DNA from: CADCWK01 sp964244115
Lineage (GTDB): Bacteria; Chloroflexota; Chloroflexia; Thermomicrobiales; UBA6265
NCBI GenBank assembly: GCA_964244115.1
Contig: CAXTHM010000044.1
Coordinates: 1-32,769 of the forward strand
DNA length: 32,769 nucleotides
Reading direction: 5' to 3'
Made by a program: the position numbers and the translations under genes. Position 1 is the first letter of the stretch. Each line of letters begins with the position of its first letter. Shown here piece after piece: positions 1-6,808 of this stretch. The notes under the pieces are model-generated. The model saw only the letters and a program-made list of their open reading frames with translations. It did no database searches and was not told the origin of the DNA.

Positions 1-128
1 CTCCCCGGCTCGTTTCGCGCTGCGGCGCTCACGCCCGGAGAGGGGCTTCCGCATGTCGGCTCCGCCTTCCCGCGTCACCCCACCCCTGCCCCTCCCCATC
101 TGCGGATGGAGAGGGGTTCCATGCTGGA
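1..128. repeat. Degenerate copy of the ~130-bp intergenic repeat (family R1)
   Basis: The stretch has two blocks ending in GAGAGGGG (about 39-46 and 109-116) and a GCGCTGCGGCGCTCA segment near 19-33. These resemble the core of the clearer copies at 22378-22512, 27494-27624 and 30259-30397. The left end is cut by the window edge and the match is loose, so membership is tentative. No gene is seen in 1-328. Confidence 0.35.
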
Positions 129-154
129 CGGCTCCCATCTTGGGAAGGTGTCGT

Positions 155-238
155 GGTTCTCGTAGGGGCGACGCTTGCGAGCCAGGCCGCCGCAGCGGCC
201 GTCGCCCCGCAGAGCGATAACGGTGTTCGCGACAGACA
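155..238 (+). repeat. Single arm of a dispersed GTAGGGGCG repeat (family R2)
   Basis: The segment begins TCGTAGGGGCG, contains CCGCCGCAGCGGCC and ends GCGATAACGG. Most of its first 65 or so bases match the reverse complement of 16121-16188, the right arm of the inverted-repeat element near tsaE. It lies downstream of the leftward cyclase gene and is not coding. Confidence 0.6.
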
Positions 239-328
239 GTCCCACATTGACCAACAGTGTGGCCAAGTGTGACGCCCGATGGCGCAGACCGGGCCAGCAC
301 TGTCCCTGCGACCGAAATCCCCACCCCG

Positions 329-1240
329 TCAGATCACCGCGATCGGACGGACCCACGACCCGGTCGCCCCCCGGATCTTCAGCGGCAGGGCGCAGAACAG
401 GAACTCGCTCGCCCCGCTCTCGTGCAACCGTTCCAGCTCCATCCACTCGATCAGGTGGACGCCCCGCCGGTACAGCATCTCGACGTGGAGGTGCCGCGAC
501 CAGTCGCCGGTCGGGTTGGGCTCGACGCTCGGGTTGTCGGCCCCAACGACGGCCATGCCCTGATCGTAGAGCCAGATCGCCGCATCGACGCCCAGCCCCG
601 GGATGGGACCGACCCAGCGCGTCGGGTCGCCGTAGTCGCGCATCTTGCCGGTCCGGATCAGGACCGCGTCGCCGGAGCGGACGGTCAGGTTGCGTTTCCC
701 GAGCGCCGCCTGAACCTGCTCGACGGAGATGACCATGTCGGGCGGCAACTGGTCGACGCCCTCGTCGGCGGCGATGTCGAGCAGCAGGCCGCGGGTCAGG
801 ACCGGGGCGACGGTCTCGATCCCGGCGTGGGTCCAGCCGAAGTCGCGCTCGTGCTCGGCCGCCGTCCCACCCCCGAAGACCCGGCCGTCGAGCTGGACGT
901 GGCTGAAGGCGTCGAAATGGGTGCCGGTGTGGGGGGTTCCCTGGACCAGCTCGGTCGAGAACGTCGTCCCGGCGGTATCGTGCTCCCGGGCGAAGTCGGT
1001 CGTCGTCCGGTGGCGCAGGACCTGGAAGGGCGCGAAGGCGTCGTCCTGCCCCCTGCCCTTGGGCATGTCGCGGCTCAGCTCGGAGCCGAGGTCGATCACC
1101 CGACCCGATCTCGGGATCGTCAGGGCGGCCAGCGTCACCTCGGCGGTGATGCGGCTCAGGGCACCGCTTCGGTGTGTCTCGACCTGGTCCGGGTGCGGTG
1201 CAGGGTAGGTGTCCATCTTCGTGTCAGTGGTCCCGGTCAT
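329..1240 (-). CDS. Cyclase family protein (kynurenine formamidase-like metal hydrolase)
   Basis: This 303-residue protein belongs to the cyclase/KynB-like family, metal-dependent hydrolases acting on N-formylkynurenine or other amides and lactones. The metal-binding signature HTGTHFDAFSH is present near residues 103-113, in the family form HxGTHxDxxxH. The C-terminal half keeps the GADNPSVEPN segment before an HLHVEMLYRRG stretch, typical of the larger cyclase proteins. The start is an ATG with a GGAG about 11 bases upstream, so an in-frame ATG eight codons later is possible. It lies about 70 bp downstream of the alpha-L-fucosidase on the same strand and may be co-transcribed with it. The substrate cannot be told from sequence; no other tryptophan-degradation gene is present. 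Confidence 0.85.
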   Translation of the reverse strand: MTGTTDTKMDTYPAPHPDQVETHRSGALSRITAEVTLAALTIPRSGRVIDLGSELSRDMPKGRGQDDAFAPFQVLRHRTTTDFAREHDTAGTTFSTELVQGTPHTGTHFDAFSHVQLDGRVFGGGTAAEHERDFGWTHAGIETVAPVLTRGLLLDIAADEGVDQLPPDMVISVEQVQAALGKRNLTVRSGDAVLIRTGKMRDYGDPTRWVGPIPGLGVDAAIWLYDQGMAVVGADNPSVEPNPTGDWSRHLHVEMLYRRGVHLIEWMELERLHESGASEFLFCALPLKIRGATGSWVRPIAVI

Positions 1241-1310
1241 TCGGGTTGGCGCTCCATCGCGAACGGTGACGGCCGTGGCCTCTCGCCATGAGTGGCCACG
1301 GCATCATCCC

Positions 1311-2699
1311 CTATCGCGCGATCCGGCGCGGGGCCGGGCTGATCGCGATGCTGTGGGCCGGGGCATCCGACAGGGCGTCCGGGACGATCAGCGTCAGGGC
1401 GCTGCCCTCCTGCCGCCAACGGACCGGCTCGCCACTGGCCAGCAGCCGGACCGCCGTGCCATCGGAGGCGACCAGACCCTCAAGTCGGTGGGGACCGGCG
1501 GCCGACCGACCGAGGAAGGTCGCGAACAGGTCCTCGCCCCTGGCCGTGAACCGGACATCTCCGCCGGTGTCGGTCGTCGCCTCGGCGATCTCCCACGGCC
1601 GGGTGCCGTAGATCGCCTCGCCGTTGGCCTCCAGCCAGGCGCCCGTCTCCAGCAGCCGCTCGACCTGCTCCGGCTGGAGCGTCGCATCACCACGCGGACC
1701 AGTGTTGAGTAGCAGGTTGCCGTTCTTGCTGACGACGTCGACCAGCAGGTGGACGATCTCGGCCGACGACATGAACGACCGGGCATCCTCGGTCCGGTTA
1801 TAGCCGAAGGAGAAGCCGATCCCGCGGTTCGCCTCCCACTTCGTCGCCCGGGTCTGCCCGAAGGAGGTGTACTCGGGCGTCTCGATGTCGTAGGGCGGGT
1901 CGGTGCGCTTGCCGCCGTCGGCCCCACGCTGCAAGAACCGGTCGTTGACGATCCCGTCCGGGACGGCGGCGTAGTAGTCGGCGAACAGTCGCCCCAGATC
2001 CGACCCGGCCGGGTAGGAGATGTCGTTCCACATCAGCGCCGGCTGGTAGCGCTCGATCAGCTCGCGCCAGTGGGCGTCGGCGTAGGCGACGTACTCCGGC
2101 GACTCCGGGGTCGCGTTCTGGACGTCGCCGTTGCTCCGGACGACGTTGGGCTCGAAGGTCCAGTCGATCCCGCCGGAGTAGTAGGTCCCGAACCGGAGCC
2201 CCGCCGATCCCGCCGCTCCGGCCAATTCACCGATCAGGTCGCGGGACGGGTGGTAGTCACCGAGGCGCGGGTTCGGGACGGCGCTGGGCCAGAGCCGGTA
2301 GCCGTCGTGATGCTTGGTCGTCGGGACGAGGTACTTCGCCCCGGCCCGGCGGAAGACATCGAGCCACTCGGCCGGGTCCCAGGTCGCGAGCCCCTCCTCG
2401 AACGGTACCCGGAAGTCCTCGTAGGCGACGCCGGCACCGTAGCGCTCGGCGTGGAACCGGCCCGTCGAGCTGCCCGCGATCCGCATCGTGTTCCAGTACC
2501 ACTCGGCGTAGGCGTTCTCCCGGAACCAGGTATCCCAGTCGCCGACCGCCTGGACATCGTGCAGGGTCCGGCTGGCGGGGGCGTAGCCGGGCACGGAGTA
2601 GAGCCCCCAGTGGATGAAGATGCCGAACTTGGCGTCGCCGTACCACTGCGGCGTGGGCCGACCGGAGGTGCTGGGCTCGTCGTGCTCGATGATGACCAC
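1311..2699 (-). CDS. Alpha-L-fucosidase, glycoside hydrolase family 29
   Basis: This 462-residue protein would remove alpha-linked L-fucose from glycans by a retaining mechanism. The N-terminus carries the GH29 block FGIFIHWG (residues 25-32), followed by KHHDG near residue 129. The probable nucleophile is the Asp of LMWNDISYP near residue 226. The GNLLLNTGPRGD block lies in the second half. The start is GTG at 2699 with AGGAG nine bases upstream. No signal peptide is visible, so the enzyme is probably cytoplasmic and would act on imported oligosaccharides. It is followed by the cyclase gene after about 70 bp. No fucose-catabolism genes are nearby. Confidence 0.9.
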   Translation of the reverse strand: MVIIEHDEPSTSGRPTPQWYGDAKFGIFIHWGLYSVPGYAPASRTLHDVQAVGDWDTWFRENAYAEWYWNTMRIAGSSTGRFHAERYGAGVAYEDFRVPFEEGLATWDPAEWLDVFRRAGAKYLVPTTKHHDGYRLWPSAVPNPRLGDYHPSRDLIGELAGAAGSAGLRFGTYYSGGIDWTFEPNVVRSNGDVQNATPESPEYVAYADAHWRELIERYQPALMWNDISYPAGSDLGRLFADYYAAVPDGIVNDRFLQRGADGGKRTDPPYDIETPEYTSFGQTRATKWEANRGIGFSFGYNRTEDARSFMSSAEIVHLLVDVVSKNGNLLLNTGPRGDATLQPEQVERLLETGAWLEANGEAIYGTRPWEIAEATTDTGGDVRFTARGEDLFATFLGRSAAGPHRLEGLVASDGTAVRLLASGEPVRWRQEGSALTLIVPDALSDAPAHSIAISPAPRRIAR

Positions 2700-2908
2700 G
2701 GGCGGTCTCTCCTGGGGGATCTCGCGAAGTCGGGCCAGCGCTGGCCCCTCGCCTCGTCCCGGCAGGGTAGTGCGGGCGGAGTGTCAGCGCAACCGCATCG
2801 ACACCGCTGAACACACGGGATCGATCAGGAAAACCCCGGATATCATGGGGAGACAAGCCGGGTCGATGACGGAGCCGCGCGGTTGCGGGCGGAACAGGAG
2901 GGATCAGG

Positions 2909-3280
2909 ATGACCATCGAGGAGATCGCCGAGGCGTTCTCCCGCCATGTGTTCGCGACGACGTATCCATACATCGCCGAGGACGTCGTCTGGGACAACAT
3001 CGACCGCCCGCAGATAACGGGCACGGCCGACCTGATTGAGACCTGTAATCAGTCCGCCGCCTACCTCGCCGGCGCAACGACGCGGTTCAGGCGGTTCCGC
3101 TCCGTCGTCGGCGAGAACACCGTCGTCATCGACAACCTGGCCGACTACATCGACGGCGACGGCGAGACGACGACCGTCGCGTCCTGCGACATCTACGAGT
3201 TCTCGGATGGGCTGCTCGTCCGGATCACGTCGTACACGCACGTCGTACACGATGGAACTGAACTGATCGATGTTGGGTAG
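2909..3280 (+). CDS. SnoaL-like / NTF2-fold small protein
   Basis: A 123-residue protein with the layout of the NTF2-like SnoaL fold: an N-terminal helix (residues 1-20), a VVWDN strand, a central helix, then strands ending in CDIYEFSDGLLVRITSYTH. Such proteins are small alpha+beta cones that act as isomerases, hydrolases or ligand binders; the fold does not reveal the substrate. The ATG is preceded by GGAGG. Base composition is high-GC like the chromosome. It is divergent from the fucosidase and is the last native gene before the low-GC island. Confidence 0.7.
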   Translation: MTIEEIAEAFSRHVFATTYPYIAEDVVWDNIDRPQITGTADLIETCNQSAAYLAGATTRFRRFRSVVGENTVVIDNLADYIDGDGETTTVASCDIYEFSDGLLVRITSYTHVVHDGTELIDVG

Positions 3281-3308
3281 AAGCGATCGCGCGGGAGGGC
3301 TTCCGAGA

Positions 3309-3337
3309 GTGACGCATAGAAACATTTGTTCTATACT
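3309..3337 (+). promoter_or_regulatory. Probable sigma-70 promoter of the Kiwa pair with an internal palindrome
   Basis: GTGACG (3309-3314) and TATACT (3332-3337) are separated by 17 bases, matching the -35 and -10 consensus at four and five of six positions. The spacer holds the inverted repeat ATAGAA-7-TTCTAT (3316-3334), which overlaps the -10 and would suit a repressor site. Transcription would start near 3344, leaving a leader of about 86 nt before the kwaA ATG. The repressor is unknown; the inner AAAC-4-GTTC is one base off the GAAC-4-GTTC LexA box of several phyla. Confidence 0.5.
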
Positions 3338-3429
3338 AACTCCGCACATTGTGGCTGCGTTGGTATGACACACTGGTCACCAGTTCAGCTGCCAGAGAGT
3401 GGAGCAGCTGTCACTCTAGAGATTTTCCA

Positions 3430-4023
3430 ATGAAAGACCTCTTCAATTTGCAGTCCGATTCTGGAGTTCAATTACTGCTAGTGCTTAGTAGTGTTTCGCC
3501 TATCGTTTTACTTTGGGCGATACGCGGAACTTCTCTAACGTCTGACTGCGTGTTTATTTCTGCGTGTCTAGTTATCTTTTTTATCCTTAATATCGCGCAT
3601 TTTCTGTTTTTATTTGCTGCTAGAAAGCATGAGACTATTAGAATAGTCCGTGTTAAAGCACTTATTGACCGACGTCCGGACATCATCACGTACTTGTTCG
3701 CGTTAGTCCTGCCACTCTATGCTACCAATCTTGATTCCTGGCGGAATCTCGCGCTAAGTCTTGCAGTTATACTGATCATCGTCTTACTCTTTTGGCGAAC
3801 AAATTTGCACTACCTCAATTTTTGGGTACTTGTTTTCGGACTCACTTGTTTTGAAGTTCGATCCGAGGAGGCAGCGACCAACGGCCAAGGACTAGCGTCG
3901 TACATCCTGATAAGCCGACGGAGTTGGATTCCTTCTGAGGAACAAGTACGCTCCCTTGTACTTAGCGACACAGTGTTCCTGGAGGCCGGTCGTGACCGAG
4001 ATGACGGACGAAGTAAAAAGTGA
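3430..4023 (+). CDS. kwaA: Kiwa defence membrane protein KwaA
   Basis: Starting at the ATG at 3430 the protein has 197 residues, close to the usual KwaA size of about 200. Hydrophobic segments lie near residues 13-31, 41-63, 85-100 and 105-122, with a weaker one at 128-141, and a short soluble tail follows. The tail segment SYILISRR...LVLSDTVFLE resembles KwaA tails as I remember them. In Kiwa, KwaA sits in the inner membrane, senses phage infection and works with KwaB. The gene overlaps the next one by 32 nt. It is far poorer in GC than its neighbours (line 3601-3660 is 20 of 60 G+C by hand count), a sign of transfer. An upstream in-frame ATG at 3349 would add 27 residues lacking the hydrophobic pattern and is less likely. 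The assignment rests on topology, tail motif and partner; no search was run. Confidence 0.72.
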   Translation: MKDLFNLQSDSGVQLLLVLSSVSPIVLLWAIRGTSLTSDCVFISACLVIFFILNIAHFLFLFAARKHETIRIVRVKALIDRRPDIITYLFALVLPLYATNLDSWRNLALSLAVILIIVLLFWRTNLHYLNFWVLVFGLTCFEVRSEEAATNGQGLASYILISRRSWIPSEEQVRSLVLSDTVFLEAGRDRDDGRSKK

Positions 4024-4900
4024 CATCGAGTTCCTGGTCGGGTTAGGACATTCTCGACGTCCAGAACTTTACTTCGTCAAAACTGAACGCGAAGTTAGAG
4101 AGTATTTGCGTGGCGCATTGGCAAAAACGCTCGAGTGCCTAACCGACCAAGAGCCTACTTCTACACGCTATGATCCTGGAACCGAATATTCCAGTCTGAC
4201 TCACCTTTACATGCCTTTAGCCGATGATGTGCAAGGCAAGGCGGCGCATTTATTTTCTTTCGACAATCCTAAGCCCCTTTCAAAGCCGACGGAGGATTTA
4301 CCCAAGGTCACGTTCTATTGCGCTCGCTTCAGCGAGGCCGATGACTCACGCATGTTAGCTGTAAAGCAGACGAGCCAGTTCGCTCGGCGACTTCAAAGGC
4401 CTGGACGGCTCAGCTTTGCAAACGGCGGACTTCAAATGGTGGATCGGGCCGAATTCCAGCTCGCCGACGATTTCGACTTCGTTATAAGAGAGAACGATAT
4501 CCTGATCCTTCGACACGGTCCATTCGAGACCGCTCTTGGTTTACAAAATCAAATCAAAGCATCGGTAGCAAGCAGTGTTGACGAATTTCGCGTTCAGCTT
4601 AAAGGGTTTGATTTTGATCAGATTGCGCATGTCGCATCCAAGAACATGCGGTGCGCAAGATTAGTAGCTTCAATCAAAGCCAACAATTATCTCGCTGGTG
4701 TTACCACAGAGGGACTCAAGAACCAGATGGAGAAACACGGCAAAGTCTTTACTGAGACAGAGGGCATCATGTCAATCGATCCCGAGGATTCCCTTTTCGT
4801 CCTGCGAGTCCTTGCACGGCAAATCCTTGGGATTGAGCTCGTCGAGGGTCTGGATGAACAGTTCGTCGCCGTCAACCGAAGTGCCTTGCGTCGTTCCTGA
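3992..4900 (+). CDS. kwaB: Kiwa defence protein KwaB (DUF4868)
   Basis: From the GTG at 3992, which has GGAGG six bases upstream, the protein has 302 residues; KwaB is normally about 300-315. An ATG three codons later (4001) is possible but sits 15 bases from that site. The diagnostic part is near residues 157-200, where a FDFVI strand, an ILILR strand and a PFETALGLQNQI helix follow each other as in DUF4868. KwaB is the soluble partner of KwaA and is reported to bind DNA and block phage replication after KwaA signals. The coding start lies inside the kwaA 3' end, implying translational coupling. Base composition is low-GC like kwaA. No nuclease motif is seen, consistent with the family. The function is inferred from family and pairing. 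Confidence 0.74.
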   Translation: MTEMTDEVKSDIEFLVGLGHSRRPELYFVKTEREVREYLRGALAKTLECLTDQEPTSTRYDPGTEYSSLTHLYMPLADDVQGKAAHLFSFDNPKPLSKPTEDLPKVTFYCARFSEADDSRMLAVKQTSQFARRLQRPGRLSFANGGLQMVDRAEFQLADDFDFVIRENDILILRHGPFETALGLQNQIKASVASSVDEFRVQLKGFDFDQIAHVASKNMRCARLVASIKANNYLAGVTTEGLKNQMEKHGKVFTETEGIMSIDPEDSLFVLRVLARQILGIELVEGLDEQFVAVNRSALRRS

Positions 4901-4926
4901 GACTAGAAGTACCACCCGATTCTGAA

Positions 4927-6732
4927 TCAGTCAGCGGCGATGTCACCCTCACGCCACTGGGTCCGGACGAGGTTGGCGTAGTAGCCGTCCGCGGCGATCA
5001 GCTCGTCGTGGGTGCCGCGCTCGATCACCTTGCCGTACTGGAGGACGACGACCTCGTCGGCGTCCCGGATCGTCGTCAGGCGGTGGGCGACGACGACCGA
5101 GGTCCGGCCGGTGAGCAGGCGGCGCTGGGCGACCTGGAGGGCGTACTCGGTCGTCGTGTCGATGTTGCTGGTCGCCTCGTCCAGGACGAGGATACGCGGG
5201 TCCGCCAGCAGCGCCCGGGCGAACGAGAGCAACTGGCGCTGGCCGGCCGAGAGCCGACCGCCCCGCTCCTGCAGGTCCGTGTCATAGCCCTCCGGCAGCT
5301 TCATGACGAACTCGTGGGCGCCGACGGCCCGTGCCGCGTCCTCGATCTCGGCGTCGGTCGCCTCCGGCCGGCCGAAGCGGAGGTTCTCCCGGACGGAACC
5401 GGGGAACAGGAACGCGTCCTGGAGCACGACGCCGCACTGCCGCCGCAGCGATGCCTGGGTGATGTCGCGGACGTCATGGCCGTCCACCGAGACCCGTCCG
5501 TCCCAGACATCGGCGAAGCGCAGCATCAGTGAGATGATCGTCGACTTCCCGGCGCCGGTCTCCCCGACCAGGGCCAGCATCTTGCCGGGCTGGACGTCGA
5601 GGTCGATACCGTGGAGGATCTCCTCGCCCGAGCGCGAGTAGCCGAAGGTGACGCCCTCGAACTTCACATGGCCGTCGATCCGGGGCAGCTCCGTCGCGCC
5701 CGGCCGGTCCTCGACCTCGGGCTCGCTGTCGAGCAGGTCGAAGATCCGCTCCCCGGCCGCCATCCCGGCCTGGAGCAGCGTGTACTGCTGGCTGAGTTCC
5801 CGGATCGGCTGGAAGAAGCGGTCGACCAGGGCGATGAAGAAGACGAGGTCGCCGACCGACAGGGACAGGTCGAAGACGAAGCGCCCGCCGGCGTAGAGGA
5901 CGAGGACCGTCGCGATCGACCCGACCGTGATCGCGATCGGGAGCAGCACGGCGCCGAGCCGGGCCGCCTCGATGTTCGCGACGAGGTTGGCGAGGTTGAG
6001 GCGGTCGAACTGACGGTGCTTGCCGGGCTCCTGCCCGAAGGCCTGGACGACCCGGACGCCGTCGATGCTCTCGGCGAGGTCGCCGTTGACCGCGCCGATC
6101 GTCCGCCGGGTGGAGCGGTAGGCGTCGACCGAGTAGCGCCGCCAGACCGAGACGACGGCGATCATGATCGGCAGGACGATGAAGGCGAGCAGGGCGAGCT
6201 GCCAGTTGATCACGAGCATGACGATGATGATCGCCAGCAGGACGAGCAGGTTGGCCGCCAGCCCGACGACGCCGTCGCTGAACAGCTCGTTGACCACCGA
6301 GACGTCGTTCTGGATCCGCGTCATGACCGCACCGACGCCGCGCCGGTCGGTGTAGGAGACGCTCAGCTTCTGGAGGTGACGGAACATGACGTCGCGGAGA
6401 TCGTAGACGACCCGGTTGCCCAGCCAGGACGTGAAGTACGTCTCCGCCCAGTTGCTCAGGAACCGGACGACCAGCACCGTCACCGCGGCGATCCCGAGCA
6501 GGTTGATCGTCCCGGTCTTGCCGCTCAGGTCGCCCGCGACGTCGAGCACATCGACGACCCGGCCGAGCAGGAACGGGATCGCGAGGTCCGAGACGATGCC
6601 GAGGATGACGGCGATCGAGACCAGCACCAGCCGCTTGCGATACGGCAACAGATATTCCAGCAGCCGTCTGGCGATCCGGCCGTCGTAGGCCTTGCCGAGC
6701 AGGTCGTCCGGGTTGACGTTCGTCGAGACCAT
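4927..6732 (-). CDS. ABC exporter half-transporter, subunit with canonical ATP-site residues
   Basis: A 601-residue type IV ABC exporter with an N-terminal six-helix membrane domain (about residues 20-320) and a C-terminal ATPase. Walker A is GETGAGKST, the Q-loop lies in VVLQDAFLF, Walker B plus catalytic Glu is ILVLDEATSN and the switch His is in VVAHRL. The signature is LSAGQ rather than LSGGQ. It is the second gene of a leftward pair, 76 bp after its partner, and the two should form a heterodimer. Heterodimeric exporters of this kind pump lipids, drugs or peptides; the substrate cannot be predicted. Its altered signature would face the degenerate Walker site of the partner. The stop codon lies 26 bp from the end of kwaB, tail to tail. 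Confidence 0.92.
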   Translation of the reverse strand: MVSTNVNPDDLLGKAYDGRIARRLLEYLLPYRKRLVLVSIAVILGIVSDLAIPFLLGRVVDVLDVAGDLSGKTGTINLLGIAAVTVLVVRFLSNWAETYFTSWLGNRVVYDLRDVMFRHLQKLSVSYTDRRGVGAVMTRIQNDVSVVNELFSDGVVGLAANLLVLLAIIIVMLVINWQLALLAFIVLPIMIAVVSVWRRYSVDAYRSTRRTIGAVNGDLAESIDGVRVVQAFGQEPGKHRQFDRLNLANLVANIEAARLGAVLLPIAITVGSIATVLVLYAGGRFVFDLSLSVGDLVFFIALVDRFFQPIRELSQQYTLLQAGMAAGERIFDLLDSEPEVEDRPGATELPRIDGHVKFEGVTFGYSRSGEEILHGIDLDVQPGKMLALVGETGAGKSTIISLMLRFADVWDGRVSVDGHDVRDITQASLRRQCGVVLQDAFLFPGSVRENLRFGRPEATDAEIEDAARAVGAHEFVMKLPEGYDTDLQERGGRLSAGQRQLLSFARALLADPRILVLDEATSNIDTTTEYALQVAQRRLLTGRTSVVVAHRLTTIRDADEVVVLQYGKVIERGTHDELIAADGYYANLVRTQWREGDIAAD

Positions 6733-6808
6733 CTCGGGCGCTTCCCTCTGTTCGGTCGGTCCTGGTCAGGATGTCGGGCTTCGGCGATTCGCCGCGGGCG
6801 AGACCGGG

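Noticed and set aside
3278..4909. TAGAAG at both edges of the Kiwa island as target-site duplication
   Set aside because: Only six bases (3278-3283 and 4904-4909) and the flanking bases differ. That length is expected by chance.
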